Positions 29,196 to 38,781 of a DNA stretch of 64,000 nucleotides are shown here, one piece after another. Source of the stretch: Phreatobacter cathodiphilus (GTDB lineage: Bacteria > Pseudomonadota > Alphaproteobacteria > Rhizobiales > Phreatobacteraceae). The DNA is taken from assembly GCF_003008515.1 (NCBI RefSeq), contig NZ_CP027668.1, forward strand, positions 4,319,001 to 4,383,000. Reading direction: 5' to 3'. The notes under the pieces are model-generated. The model saw only the letters and a list, made by a program, of their open reading frames with translations. It was not told where the DNA came from and searched no databases. Numbering within the stretch: the first letter of the stretch is position 1; every line of letters starts with the position of its first letter. The translations under genes were made by a program, and so were the position numbers.

Positions 29196-29561
29196 CGCCA
29201 AGTCCTCCCCTGGGGCGCCGTGCGGCTTCAGCCGTCTTCGACACCGATGCGTTCCTTGACGGGAGCGGGTCCCGTTCGGCTCAGAACCTACGCATGGGTA
29301 CGGCGAGGTCAATGCGATCCGGCGCCAAATCGGCCGGATTCAGCCCTTCGGAGGATGGCGAAGCGTCGCAGCGGCGCGAAATCGGCCTGTCCGTCTCCCG
29401 TTCGGGAGAGGCTCGCCCGGCGCCTCCGCGCCCCATCGGACGAACGGCCGCTAGCCGGCTCTTGCCAGCGCCCCCGCGCTCGTCCCATGATCCCGCACCA
29501 TACCGGACCGCAGACGTCCGGATCGCCGAGAGAAACGCATCGTCAGGGAAGGAGGCGCACC
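29196..29561. promoter_or_regulatory. divergent spacer livG / dctP
   Basis: A 366-base gap without a convincing gene. It must contain the promoters for the minus-strand liv operon and the plus-strand TRAP operon. Visible features are a small hairpin ctcccgttcgggag near 29396-29409 and a strong GGGAAGGAGGCG ribosome-binding site at about 29547-29558 for dctP. Short frames through it are Arg/Pro-rich and have no family resemblance. No reliable -35/-10 box could be named. Confidence 0.5.
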
Positions 29562-30617
29562 ATGTCGGAGCGCGCAAAGGATTTCGTGGTCACGCGCCGC
29601 ATCGCGGTCGCCGGCCTCAGTGCCGCCGTCATGGCTCCCTGGGTCTCGAAGGCCCAGACGCTGAAGACCGAGTACAAGCTCTCCGTCGTCGGCAACCGGC
29701 CCATCGCCCTGTCGGAAGGCGCCTTCCAGTGGGCGGAGATGGTGACCCAGCGCACCAACGGCCGCATCAACGTCAAGGTCTATCCCGGCTCGCAGCTCGT
29801 CGGCGGCGACCAGACCCGCGAGCTCGTGGCCATGCGCCAGGGCATCATCGACTTCACCGTCTCCTCCACCATCAACATCTCGCCGCAGGTGCGCGAGATG
29901 AACCTGTTCTCGCTGCCCTTCCTGATGCCGAACCACAGGGCCTTCGACGCCATCGTCGGCGGCGAGGTCGGCCAGATGCTGTTCAAGGTGATGGAGAGCC
30001 GTGACGTGGTGCCGCTCGCCTGGGGCGAGAACGGCTTCCGCGAGCTGTCGAATTCCAAGCGCCCGATCCAGAAGCCGGAAGACCTGAAGGGTCTCAAGAT
30101 CCGCTTCGCCGCCGGCGCCATCTTCGCCGACATCTACAACGGCCTCGGCGCCAACCCGGTGCAGATGTCCTTCGCCGACCTGCAGCCGGCGCTCTCCACC
30201 GGCGCCGTCGACGGCCAGGAGAACCCGGTCAACCTGTTCCTCGGCCTCAAGATGGACGCGCTGGCCCAGAAGCACATGACCATCTGGAACTACTGCGTCG
30301 ACGCCGGCCTGTTCCATGTGGCCAAGCCCGTCTGGGACACGTTCTCGGCGGCCGACAAGGAGATCGTGCGCGAGAGCGCGCGGGACGCCGCCAAGGTCCA
30401 GATCGGCGCCACCCGCAAGGGCCTCGGCGTGCTCGACCCCAACGACAAGTCCTCGCTCGAGGAACTCGCCAAGCGCGGCGTCGCCACGGTGACGCTGTCG
30501 GCGGAGGAGAAGCGCGCCTTCGCCCGGGCCACCCGCCCGGTCTTCGACAAGTGGGCGGCGCAGGTCGGCGCCGACCTCGTCAAGAAGGCCGAGGCCGCGG
30601 CCAACGCCGCGAGCTGA
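29562..30617 (+). CDS. dctP: TRAP transporter substrate-binding protein DctP
   Basis: 351 aa periplasmic binding protein. A twin-arginine type signal (VTRRIAVAGLSAAVMAPW, cleavage near SKAQT) precedes the DctP fold: the conserved GENGFRELSNSKRPIQKPEDLKGLKIR block and the DGQENPVN substrate-contact region. It captures an organic acid and delivers it to DctQM. The exact ligand is unknown; the neighbouring CoA-transferase is compatible with a keto acid or dicarboxylate. First gene of dctPQM; followed by a strong hairpin before dctQ. Confidence 0.94.
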   Translation: MSERAKDFVVTRRIAVAGLSAAVMAPWVSKAQTLKTEYKLSVVGNRPIALSEGAFQWAEMVTQRTNGRINVKVYPGSQLVGGDQTRELVAMRQGIIDFTVSSTINISPQVREMNLFSLPFLMPNHRAFDAIVGGEVGQMLFKVMESRDVVPLAWGENGFRELSNSKRPIQKPEDLKGLKIRFAAGAIFADIYNGLGANPVQMSFADLQPALSTGAVDGQENPVNLFLGLKMDALAQKHMTIWNYCVDAGLFHVAKPVWDTFSAADKEIVRESARDAAKVQIGATRKGLGVLDPNDKSSLEELAKRGVATVTLSAEEKRAFARATRPVFDKWAAQVGADLVKKAEAAANAAS

Positions 30618-30637
30618 CCTTCGACCCTCCACACGCG

Positions 30638-30664
30638 ACGCAGCCGGTGGGCCGCCGGCTGCGT
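30638..30664 (+). terminator. hairpin between dctP and dctQ (attenuator-like)
   Basis: Perfect 10-base stem ACGCAGCCGG / CCGGCTGCGT with a 7-base loop, followed by the T-rich TCTTCT. Located 20 bases after the dctP stop and 23 before dctQ. Such hairpins usually raise the binding-protein to permease ratio by partial termination or by protecting the upstream mRNA. Confidence 0.7.
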
Positions 30665-30687
30665 TCTTCTGCCGAAAGCATCCCGCC

Positions 30688-31197
30688 TTGCCCGTCGACC
30701 GCGACCCCACGGCGCCGCCGCCGTCCCCGAAGACCCGCGTGCCGCTGCGGCTCGAGGAAATCCTGATCGCCGCCGCCATGGCGGCCATGGCCCTCATCAC
30801 CTTCGGCAACGTGGTGGTGCGCTATCTCACCAACGTCTCCTTCGCCTTCACCGAGGAATATTCGGTGGTGCTGATGGTGGTGGTGACCATGATCGGCTCG
30901 TCGCTCGCCGTCGCCACGGGGCGGCACATCCGCATCGGCGTGCTGGTCGACGCCATGTCCCCGGCGCGCTGGCGGGCCTGCGAGATCGCCGCCCTGGTCC
31001 TGGTGATCGTCTGCTTCGGCATTCTCCTCGTCCATGGCGGGCGCCTCGCCTGGGACGAATACCGCTTCGAGGTCCTCTCGCCCGGCCTCGGCAATCCGCA
31101 ATGGCTCTACACGGGCATGCTGCCGCTGCTCTCCATCGCGGTGATCGCGCGGGCCGCCGGCCGCATCCTGCGTCTCGCCCGGGGCGAGGACGCATGA
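30688..31197 (+). CDS. dctQ: TRAP transporter small permease DctQ
   Basis: 169 aa from a TTG codon. Four membrane helices, with the family landmarks LEEILIAAAMAAMALITFGNVVVRY, TEEYSVVLMVVVTMIGSSLA and the GRHIRIGVL motif after helix 2. DctQ is the scaffold joining DctP-bound substrate to the DctM channel. No ATG or GTG alternative gives a better N terminus. The stop overlaps the dctM start by 4 bases (ATGA). Confidence 0.92.
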   Translation: MPVDRDPTAPPPSPKTRVPLRLEEILIAAAMAAMALITFGNVVVRYLTNVSFAFTEEYSVVLMVVVTMIGSSLAVATGRHIRIGVLVDAMSPARWRACEIAALVLVIVCFGILLVHGGRLAWDEYRFEVLSPGLGNPQWLYTGMLPLLSIAVIARAAGRILRLARGEDA

Positions 31198-32480
31198 CCG
31201 CCTTCATTCTGTTCGCCGCCTTCGCGGTCATGCTCATCGCCGCCGTGCCGGTCGGCGTCTCGCTCGGCCTCGCCGGCGCGCTCGCCATCTGGCTCGCCGG
31301 GCAGAGCATCATGGCCATGCCCACCAACGTCTATGCCGGCATCGCCAAATACCCGCTCATCGCCATCCCGATGTTCGTGCTGGTCGGCGCCGTCTTCGAC
31401 CGCACCGGCGTGGCGCTGCGGCTGGTGCGCTTCGCCACCGCCCTGGTCGGGGCGGGGCGGGGCGCGCTCGCCACCGTCTCGGTGCTCGTCGCCATGGTCA
31501 TCGGCGGCATTTCCGGCTCCGGCCCGGCGACGTCGGCGGCGGTCGGCCAGGTGGTGACGGATTCCATGGTGAAGGACGGCTATCCCCGCGCCTTCATCGC
31601 CTCGACGGTGGGCGCGGCGGCGGCGACAGACATCCTCATCCCGCCCTCCATCGCCTTCATCATCTATGCGGTGATGGTGCCCGGCGTCTCGGTCCCGGCC
31701 ATCTTCGCCGCGGGCATGATCCCCGGCATCCTCGCCGGCCTCGCCATCATCGTGCCGATCCTCGTCATCTCCTGGCTGAAGGATTTCGGCGGCAAGACCC
31801 GCACCACCAGCGATGCGCTGACCATCTGGGGCACGTTCAAGGAGGCGATCTGGGGGCTGATGGCCCCGGTCATCATCCTCGGCGGCATGCGCATCGGCGC
31901 CTTCACGCCGACGGAGGCCGCCGTCATCGCCGTCGCCTACGGGCTGTTCATCGGCTTCTTCGTCTATCGCACCCTGACCCTTCGCGACGTCTACGAGATG
32001 CTGGTGGAGGCCGGCGAGCTCTCCGCCGTCATCCTCATCGTCGTGGCGCTCGCCTCGGTCTTCGCCTGGTCGATCTCGACGCTCGGCATCGTCCAGCCCA
32101 TCGCCGACGCCATCGTCGGCCTCGGCCTCGGCGGTGCGGGGACGCTCGCCCTGCTGGTCGTCCTCCTCATCATCGTCGGCATGTTCCTCGACGGCATCTC
32201 GATCTACCTGATCCTGCTGCCGATCCTCATCCCCATCGCCAATTCCTTCTCCTGGGACCTGGTCTGGTTCGGCGTCATCCTCACCATGATGATCGCCATC
32301 GGCCAGTTCACCCCGCCGGTGGCCGTCAATCTCATGGTCTCCTGCAAGATCGCGCGGGTGCCGATGGAGGCGACGATCCCCTGGGTGATCTGGATGGTCG
32401 CCGCCATGACGCTCGCCATGGCCATGGTAGCGGCGGTGCCGGACCTCGCCCTGTGGCTGCCGCGGGCGATGGGGCTCTAG
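31194..32480 (+). CDS. dctM: TRAP transporter large permease DctM
   Basis: 428 aa, ion-transporter superfamily with about twelve helices. Landmarks: IPMFVLVGAVFDRTGVA, VLVAMVIGGISGSGPATSAAVG and LVWFGVILTMMIAIGQFTPPVAVNLMV. It moves the substrate with sodium or protons. Start ATG 31194 overlaps dctQ. The next genes (scoAB) begin 131 bases later. Confidence 0.95.
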   Translation: MTAFILFAAFAVMLIAAVPVGVSLGLAGALAIWLAGQSIMAMPTNVYAGIAKYPLIAIPMFVLVGAVFDRTGVALRLVRFATALVGAGRGALATVSVLVAMVIGGISGSGPATSAAVGQVVTDSMVKDGYPRAFIASTVGAAAATDILIPPSIAFIIYAVMVPGVSVPAIFAAGMIPGILAGLAIIVPILVISWLKDFGGKTRTTSDALTIWGTFKEAIWGLMAPVIILGGMRIGAFTPTEAAVIAVAYGLFIGFFVYRTLTLRDVYEMLVEAGELSAVILIVVALASVFAWSISTLGIVQPIADAIVGLGLGGAGTLALLVVLLIIVGMFLDGISIYLILLPILIPIANSFSWDLVWFGVILTMMIAIGQFTPPVAVNLMVSCKIARVPMEATIPWVIWMVAAMTLAMAMVAAVPDLALWLPRAMGL

Positions 32481-32538
32481 CCGGGCGACCTGACGAGCGG
32501 TTCATCCTTGATGCACTGCGGAAAATCCACCATTGTCC

Positions 32539-32558
32539 GCCGGTCGGCTGCAACCGGC
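32539..32558 (+). promoter_or_regulatory. small inverted repeat upstream of scoA
   Basis: GCCGGT/ACCGGC arms with an 8-base spacer, about 53 bases before the scoA start and inside the 131-base gap after dctM. It could be an operator or a weak hairpin. The short arms keep this tentative. Confidence 0.3.
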
Positions 32559-32611
32559 TGCGGCACAGGTTCACCAGAGGCCGTCGAGGCCCGCTGAGAG
32601 GCGAATACGCG

Positions 32612-33319
32612 ATGAGTTCAAAGGTCTATTCCTCCGCCAGGGAGGCCCTGGCCGGCCAGATCAAGGACGGCATGACGATCATGTCGGGCGGCTTCGGCCT
32701 CTGCGGCATTCCGGACGTGCTGATCGAGGCGGTGCGCGATTCCGGCGCCAAGAACCTCACGGTCATCTCGAACAATGCCGGCGTCGACGGGGCCGGGCTC
32801 GGCATCCTGCTGGAGACCAAGCAGATCGCCAAGATGATCTCGTCCTACGTCGGCGAGAACAAGCTCTTCGCCCAGCAGTTCCTCTCCGGCGAGCTGCATC
32901 TCGAGTTCAACCCGCAGGGAACCCTCGCCGAGCGCATCCGCGCCGGCGGCGCCGGCATCCCCGCCTTCTTCACCAAGACCGGCGTCGGCACGGTGATCGC
33001 CGAGGGCAAGGAGGTCCGCGAGTTCGACGGCGAGACCTATGTGATGGAGCGCGGCCTCTTCGCCGACATCTCCCTCGTCCACGCCTGGAAGGCCGACAAG
33101 GAGGGCAACCTCGTCTTCCGCAAGACCGCCCGCAACTTCAACCCGATGATGGCCACCGCCTCGCGCATGACCATCGTCCAGTGTGAGCACCTGGTCGAGG
33201 TCGGCGAGATCGACGGCGACGCGATCCATACGCCCGGCATCTTCGTGAAGCGCATCGTCCACGTGCCGAACGCGGCGAAGCGCATCGAGCAGCGCACCAC
33301 CCGCCCGAAGGCGGCCTGA
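32612..33319 (+). CDS. scoA: 3-oxoacid CoA-transferase subunit A
   Basis: 235 aa, family-I CoA-transferase alpha subunit. Signature IMSGGFGLCGIPDVLIEAV near the N terminus, then VISNNAGVDG and ARNFNPMMATASRMTIV. With ScoB it transfers CoA from succinyl-CoA to acetoacetate or a related 3-oxoacid. Start ATG 32612. The beta subunit starts 15 bases after the stop. Close to, but probably not in, the TRAP operon. Confidence 0.95.
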   Translation: MSSKVYSSAREALAGQIKDGMTIMSGGFGLCGIPDVLIEAVRDSGAKNLTVISNNAGVDGAGLGILLETKQIAKMISSYVGENKLFAQQFLSGELHLEFNPQGTLAERIRAGGAGIPAFFTKTGVGTVIAEGKEVREFDGETYVMERGLFADISLVHAWKADKEGNLVFRKTARNFNPMMATASRMTIVQCEHLVEVGEIDGDAIHTPGIFVKRIVHVPNAAKRIEQRTTRPKAA

Positions 33320-33334
33320 CAAGGAGACGAGACC

Positions 33335-33994
33335 ATGGCCTGGACCCGTGACCAGATGGCCGCCCGCGCCGCCAAGGAACTGCGCGACGGCTTCTACGTG
33401 AACCTCGGCATCGGCATTCCGACGCTCGTCTCCAACCACATCCCCGCCGGCATGAGCGTGCAGCTCCAGTCGGAGAACGGCATGCTCGGCATGGGCCCCT
33501 TCCCCTTCGAGGGCGAGGAGGATCCCGACCTCATCAATGCCGGCAAGCAGACGATTACCGAACTGCCGACCACGAGCTATTTCTCCTCCTCCGACAGCTT
33601 CGCCATGATCCGCGGCGGCCATATCGACCTGTCGATCCTCGGCGCCATGCAGGTGGCCGAGAACGGCGACCTCGCCAACTGGATGATCCCCGGCAAGATG
33701 GTGAAGGGCATGGGCGGCGCCATGGACCTGGTCGCCGGCGTCAAGAAGGTGGTCGTCGTCATGGAGCATTCGGCCAAGGACGGGCCGAAGCTCCTGAAGC
33801 GCTGCAATCTGCCGCTCACCGGTGCCGGCGTCGTCGACCTCGTGATCACCGACCTCGGCGTCTTCGCCATCGACAAGAAGGGCGGCGGCGGCATGACGCT
33901 GCTCGAGATCGCCGAGGGCGTGACCCTCGACGAGATCAAGGCCAATACCGAGGCGAGCTTCGCCGTCGCTCCGGGCCTCGCCGCGGCCGCCTGA
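33335..33994 (+). CDS. scoB: 3-oxoacid CoA-transferase subunit B
   Basis: 219 aa beta subunit. The catalytic glutamate lies in the [12 protein letters not shown] motif, which forms the covalent CoA-thioester intermediate; [14 protein letters not shown] and [20 protein letters not shown] follow. Substrate preference between acetoacetate (SCOT) and 3-oxoadipate (PcaIJ) cannot be fixed by eye; lack of other pca genes favours SCOT. RBS AAGGAGACGAG is just before ATG 33335. Confidence 0.95.
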   Translation: MAWTRDQMAARAAKELRDGFYVNLGIGIPTLVSNHIPAGMSVQLQSENGMLGMGPFPFEGEEDPDLINAGKQTITELPTTSYFSSSDSFAMIRGGHIDLSILGAMQVAENGDLANWMIPGKMVKGMGGAMDLVAGVKKVVVVMEHSAKDGPKLLKRCNLPLTGAGVVDLVITDLGVFAIDKKGGGGMTLLEIAEGVTLDEIKANTEASFAVAPGLAAAA

Positions 33995-34008
33995 CGACCC
34001 GCCGAGGC

Positions 34009-34035
34009 GACGGGAGGCCGCAGCGGCCTCCCGTC
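34009..34035 (+). terminator. hairpin after scoB
   Basis: GACGGGAGGCC / GGCCTCCCGTC stem with a 5-base loop (GCAGC), 15 bases after the scoB stop. The stem is very strong but is not followed by a T-run, so it may work as an mRNA 3' end or with Rho. Confidence 0.6.
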
Positions 34036-34194
34036 CGCCGTTGCCATTGCCGCGCCGCGTCATGCATGATGTCGGGCCGGGTTGCGGCCATCGAAATGCC
34101 ATGTCGCCTGTTCATGGTCCGGCATCTGCAGGATTATGACACCTCATGGTCCGCCCTATCGGGGGCGGCCAGGCCGGGACCGGGACCGCTGCCC

Positions 34195-36162
34195 TTGAGC
34201 CTTGCTCCACCCATCCGCCGGATCGCGATCGCCGTCGGCGCCACCCTGCTGGTGCTGGCGGGGACCCTGGCGCTCGTGCCGGTGCTGCTGCCGGTGGAGA
34301 CGGTGCGGCGCACGGTGGTGGCGGAGCTGAGCGAGCGGCTCGGCATGCCCGTCGCCATCCACGGCGACATCGCCGTCTCCGTCATCCCGCAGCTCTCCAT
34401 CCGGCTCGCAGACGTGCGCTTCGGCGAGGGCGACGCCGGCACCGGCGAGCCGCCGGCCCGCGCCGAGGCGGTGGTCGGGGCCCTGCGCCTGCTGCCGCTG
34501 CTGTTCGGCAGCGTCGCGGTGTCGGACTACACGCTGATCCGGCCGAGCATCGCCGTCCAGGTCTCCGCCGACGGCGCGTCGAACTGGGACAAGGCCTTCG
34601 AGCGGCTGCGCGAGGCGACGCGGCTGCGGCGCACCGGCCTCACCGACTTCCGCATCGCCGACGGCACCGCCACGGTGAACGACGCCAAGAGCGGCCAGCG
34701 CTTCGACATCACCGGCATCGAATTCGCGGTGTCCTGGCCCGGCGCCGACCGGCAGGCCAACGTCTCCGGCAAGCTCACCGTCAACGGCGAGCCGATGGAG
34801 GTCAACGCCATCGTCGCGCGGCCCCAGGCCCTGTTCGTCGCCGAGCCGACGGGCCTCAAGATGCGCTTCGCCTCGGTGCCGCTGCGCGGCGGTTTCGAGG
34901 GATCGCTGACCAACGGCGACACCGTCACCGCCTCCGGCGCCCTCACCCTCGAGGGCCCGTCCCTGCGCGGCTTCCTGCGCTGGATCGGCCAGAACCCCGG
35001 CATCGGCCCCTCGCTCGGCGCCTTCGCGCTGAAGGGACAGGTGGAGGTGCTGCCGAACTCGCTCGCCTTCACCAAGGTCAATGCCGAGCTCGACGGCAAC
35101 GTCGCCGACGGCGCGCTGTCGGTCAGCTTCGAGGGCACCCGTCCGCAGGTGCGCGGCACGCTGGACACCGGCCGCTTCGTCGCCACCACCTATTTCCGCG
35201 ACCTCAACCTGGCGCCCGAGTCGGGCCGCGGCTGGAGCCGCCGCCCCATCGACCTCTCGGCGGTCTCCACCATCGACATCGACCTCAGGGTCTCGGCGCG
35301 CGAACTGATCGTCGGCGGCGCCCAGTTCGGCCGCTCCGCCGCGGCGCTGACGGCGCGCAACGGGCGTCTCGCCGTCACCCTCGGCGAGGCGCAGGCCTAT
35401 GGCGGCCTGCTCAGCGGCGCCCTCGTCGTCTCCCCGGCCGGCGACGACATGGACGTCCGGGCCTCGCTGACGGTGCAGAAGGGCCAGCTCGGCCTCGGCC
35501 TCGGCGAATGGTTCGGCTTCCGCCGCCTCGACGGCACCGCCAACATCCAGCTCGGGCTCGAGGCGCGCGGCGGCAGCATGGCCGAACTCGCCCGCACCGC
35601 CAGCGGCCAGATCACCCTCACCGCGGTGGAGGGCGCCGTCCACGGCTTCAACGCCGAGGCCATCCTGCGCCGCCTCGAGCGGCGGCCGCTGTCCATCGTC
35701 GGCGCCGACGCGCGCTCCGGACGGACCCCCTACGAGCGCATCGCCGCCACGGTGCGGGTGGTGGGCGGCGTCGCCACGACCACCGACATGACGCTCGACG
35801 GGCAGATGGTGCGGGTGAACGTGGAAGGCTCGGCGCAACTGCCGACACGCGAACTCGAGATGCGCGGCATCGCCACGCTGAAGCGCACGGCGAGCGCCAC
35901 GCCGCGTCCGGGGGAGGGCGATTTCGAACTGCCCTTCGTCGTGCAGGGGTCGTGGGACGATCCCTTCATCCTGCCCGATCCGCAGATCCTGATCCGCCGG
36001 TCCGGTGCCGCCGCGCCGCTGCGCGACATCACCCGCGACCGCGACGCGCTGCGCGCCGTGCTCGACGCCATCAACCGGCAGGCGGGCTTCGACGGCGACC
36101 CGGCGCCGGTGCCGTCCAGCTCCTCCTACGCCCCCTATCCCCCGCTGCGGCCGCGGAACTGA
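34195..36162 (+). CDS. AsmA-family protein
   Basis: About 655 aa from TTG 34195. One N-terminal transmembrane helix (about 10-32) is followed by AsmA features: ETVRRTVVAELSERLGMPVAIHGDIAVSVIPQLSIRLADVRFGE, then a long beta-rich body and the C-terminal AsmA-like block (LEARGGSMAELARTASGQI). These proteins anchor in the inner membrane and span the periplasm, probably aiding outer-membrane lipid or protein homeostasis. Upstream ATGs (34066, 34114) are open, but codons there (CCA, TGT, CTA, TCA, GGA) are unlike the gene, so I treat them as non-coding. Start confidence is moderate. Confidence 0.85.
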   Translation: MSLAPPIRRIAIAVGATLLVLAGTLALVPVLLPVETVRRTVVAELSERLGMPVAIHGDIAVSVIPQLSIRLADVRFGEGDAGTGEPPARAEAVVGALRLLPLLFGSVAVSDYTLIRPSIAVQVSADGASNWDKAFERLREATRLRRTGLTDFRIADGTATVNDAKSGQRFDITGIEFAVSWPGADRQANVSGKLTVNGEPMEVNAIVARPQALFVAEPTGLKMRFASVPLRGGFEGSLTNGDTVTASGALTLEGPSLRGFLRWIGQNPGIGPSLGAFALKGQVEVLPNSLAFTKVNAELDGNVADGALSVSFEGTRPQVRGTLDTGRFVATTYFRDLNLAPESGRGWSRRPIDLSAVSTIDIDLRVSARELIVGGAQFGRSAAALTARNGRLAVTLGEAQAYGGLLSGALVVSPAGDDMDVRASLTVQKGQLGLGLGEWFGFRRLDGTANIQLGLEARGGSMAELARTASGQITLTAVEGAVHGFNAEAILRRLERRPLSIVGADARSGRTPYERIAATVRVVGGVATTTDMTLDGQMVRVNVEGSAQLPTRELEMRGIATLKRTASATPRPGEGDFELPFVVQGSWDDPFILPDPQILIRRSGAAAPLRDITRDRDALRAVLDAINRQAGFDGDPAPVPSSSSYAPYPPLRPRN

Positions 36163-36230
36163 CGCCGGCTAGCTCCACTGCGGCGTGGAGCTGTGCCAAG
36201 CTCTGCTGCCCCAAGCCTGCCTGAGTCGCC

Positions 36231-38777
36231 ATGCCTCCTGCTCCCGTTCCGTCCTTCCCTTCGCGCCAGGCCTTCCGCGCGACCGGCCTCCGGCTGCTCG
36301 CCCTGGCCGTGGTTCTCGCGGGGCTCGCCCTCGGCGCCGGGCCCGCGGCCCTCGCCCAGCCGGCGAGCCCGCCGGCCACGACGCAGGCCGCTCCGGCACC
36401 GCTCCTGCCGGCTGCCGCCGCCGCGCAGGCGGCGCTCGATTCGGCGCGCACGGTGCTCGATCAGGTGGAGGCCGCGCTGGAGCGCCAGCTCGGCGACGGC
36501 GAGCTCTCCTCCCTGCGCGGCCGCCTGGAGCCGGTACGCGAGGCGCTGGGCGAGGCCGTCCGCCAGCTCGAGCCGCGCCTCGCCGAGGCGCGCGACCGTC
36601 TGAACCAGCTCGGGCCGAAGCCCGCCGAGGGGGCGACCGAATCGGCCGATGCCCGCCAGCAGCGGGAGGAGCAGACCCGCATCGTCGGCGAATTTGATTC
36701 GCGGGTGAAGGCGCTGAAGGTGCAGCAGGTGCGCCTCGACCAGCTCGTCGAACGCATCACCGACCGGCGACGCCAGCTCTTCACGGCGCAGCTCTTCGAG
36801 CGCTCCGTGCCCATCGTCGATCCGCGCTTCTGGATTCAGCTCTCCGAGGCCCTGCCGCGCCTCGGCCTGTCGGCGCGCTATCTCGCCGAGGACTGGTGGC
36901 ATCACCTCACCGAGGTCGCCGGCTACAGCCGCATCGCCGCGGCCCTCGGGCTCGGCGTCATCGTCGCTTTCGTGCTGTTCTGGATCTACCGCCAGGCCCG
37001 CCGCTACGGGCTCTACGCCACGCCGGCGGACATCCCCGCCTCGCGCCTGGCGGCGGTGAAGGCGGCCATCCGCACCGCGCTGGAGCGCTCGCTGGTGCTG
37101 CCCATCCTGGCGGCGAGCCCGCTGCTCATCATCGAGAATTTCGACCTCATCCTGCCCCGCGCCCAGCCCATTCCCTGGGCGCTCTTCGTCGCCGTGCTGA
37201 TCGTCTCCGTCACCCGCGGGGTCATGCAGGCGGTGATGGCGCCGGGGGCTCCGGCCTATCGTCTGGTGAAGCTCCCCGATCCCTTCGCCGAGGCGGTGTT
37301 CTCCTCGGTGCGGATGGCGGCCTGGATCCTCGCCACGACCACGGTCGCGCTGGCCTTCGCACGGGTGATGATCGCCCCGGTCGCGGTGACGGTGTTCATC
37401 ACCGGGCTGACCGCCATCGGCATCTGCGTCGTGGTCTTCCTGTTCCTGCGCGGCACCACCGAACACCCCGTCGAGAGCGAGGACGGCGGCGTGCCCGAGG
37501 CGAGCCCGGCGATCACGCCGCAGCCCTGGGCCTGGACGCGGCCGGCCCTGTGGATCGCCATCACGGCCATCACGGTGGCGCTCGTCGCCGGCTTCACGGC
37601 GCTCGCCGCCTTCCTAGCCAGCCGCATCGCCGCCGCCGTGGTGATCGCCGCGGTGACGGTGATGGTGCTCGCCTTTCTCGACGCCGTCATCGCCGAATGG
37701 TTCGGCCCGACGACCGTGCGCGGCCGTTCGCTCTCCGCCGCCATCGGCATCCGGCCCGACAGGCTCGACCTGATCGGCACGCTCTTCGCCGGCGCCCTGC
37801 ACGTCATCGTGCTGACCACCTCGGCCCTGGCCGTCTTCGGCCCCTGGGGCTTCGGCGGCGCGGGAGCCTCGCTGGAGGACGCCTTCTTCGGCGTGCGCTT
37901 CGCCGAGATCAGGTCGCTGGCCGTGACGATGCTCGGCGCCAGCGTCATCCTCGCCATCGGCATTCTGCTGGTGCGCGCCGTCATGGGCTGGCTGCGCGAG
38001 AAGGTGCTGCCGCGCACCGGCATGGATTCCGGCCTGCAGAACTCGGTGGCGACCATCGTCGGCTACGCCGCCTTCGCGCTGGTGGCGAGCCTGGTGCTGC
38101 GGCAGATCGGGCTCGACCTCTCCAACATCACCATCATCGCCGGCGCCCTGTCGGTCGGCATCGGCTTCGGCCTCCAGTCGATCGTGCAGAACTTCGTCTC
38201 GGGCCTCATCCTCCTGGCCGAGCGGCCGATTCGGGTCGGCGATTCCATCGTGGTGAAGGGCGAGGAAGGCCATGTCCGCAAGATCTCGGTGCGCTCCACC
38301 GAGATCGAGACCTTCGACCGCGCCACGGTCATCCTGCCGAACGCCGAGCTCATCACCGGCGTGGTGAAGAACTGGACCCTGGCCAACACGCTGAGCCGCA
38401 TCGCGATCCCGGTGCGCGTGGCCTATGATTCCGACCCCGACATGGTGCGCGACCAGCTCATCGCCGCCGCCTGCGAGAGCCGCTACCTCGTGCAGGATCC
38501 GCCGCCGCGGGTGTTCCTGATGCGGTTCGGCGACAACGGCCTCGAATTCGAGCTGCGCGGCGTGGTGACCAATGTCGAATATGCGCTGACGACCCGCTCC
38601 GATCTGCAGCTCGCGATCCTCTCCCGCTTCCGCCAGCACGGCATCATCATCGCGCCGCCGGTGCAGAGCGTGCAGACGAAGCCGGACCTGCCGCAAGAGG
38701 CGGCGGCGCCTTCGGCATCCGCGAAGGGAGAGCCGCCGGCGAAGGCCGAGCCGGCTCAGGCGAAGCCGCCGCGCTGA
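36231..38777 (+). CDS. DUF3772 / MscS-type mechanosensitive channel
   Basis: 848 aa. A signal peptide (LLALAVVLAGLALGAGPAALAQ) is followed by a coiled, charged periplasmic domain (DUF3772, about 60-200) and roughly ten membrane helices. The MscS core has the Gly/Ala-rich pore helix (IIAGALSVGIGFGLQSIVQNFVSGL), the beta domain (RPIRVGDSIVVKGEEGHVRKISVRSTEIETFD) and a cytoplasmic cage. A Pro/Ala/Lys tail ends the protein. It should open on membrane tension to release osmolytes. Length matches large MscK/DUF3772-type homologues. Confidence 0.92.
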   Translation: MPPAPVPSFPSRQAFRATGLRLLALAVVLAGLALGAGPAALAQPASPPATTQAAPAPLLPAAAAAQAALDSARTVLDQVEAALERQLGDGELSSLRGRLEPVREALGEAVRQLEPRLAEARDRLNQLGPKPAEGATESADARQQREEQTRIVGEFDSRVKALKVQQVRLDQLVERITDRRRQLFTAQLFERSVPIVDPRFWIQLSEALPRLGLSARYLAEDWWHHLTEVAGYSRIAAALGLGVIVAFVLFWIYRQARRYGLYATPADIPASRLAAVKAAIRTALERSLVLPILAASPLLIIENFDLILPRAQPIPWALFVAVLIVSVTRGVMQAVMAPGAPAYRLVKLPDPFAEAVFSSVRMAAWILATTTVALAFARVMIAPVAVTVFITGLTAIGICVVVFLFLRGTTEHPVESEDGGVPEASPAITPQPWAWTRPALWIAITAITVALVAGFTALAAFLASRIAAAVVIAAVTVMVLAFLDAVIAEWFGPTTVRGRSLSAAIGIRPDRLDLIGTLFAGALHVIVLTTSALAVFGPWGFGGAGASLEDAFFGVRFAEIRSLAVTMLGASVILAIGILLVRAVMGWLREKVLPRTGMDSGLQNSVATIVGYAAFALVASLVLRQIGLDLSNITIIAGALSVGIGFGLQSIVQNFVSGLILLAERPIRVGDSIVVKGEEGHVRKISVRSTEIETFDRATVILPNAELITGVVKNWTLANTLSRIAIPVRVAYDSDPDMVRDQLIAAACESRYLVQDPPPRVFLMRFGDNGLEFELRGVVTNVEYALTTRSDLQLAILSRFRQHGIIIAPPVQSVQTKPDLPQEAAAPSASAKGEPPAKAEPAQAKPPR

Positions 38778-38781
38778 GGCC

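Noticed and set aside
27457-29244. 595-codon frame joining part of livG to livH
   Set aside because: Only the last 294 codons (livH) are real; the upstream part is the wrong frame of livG.
34066-34194. N-terminal extension of the AsmA protein
   Set aside because: The codons there are atypical for this genome and precede the normal N-terminal anchor; TTG 34195 fits better, though the start remains uncertain.
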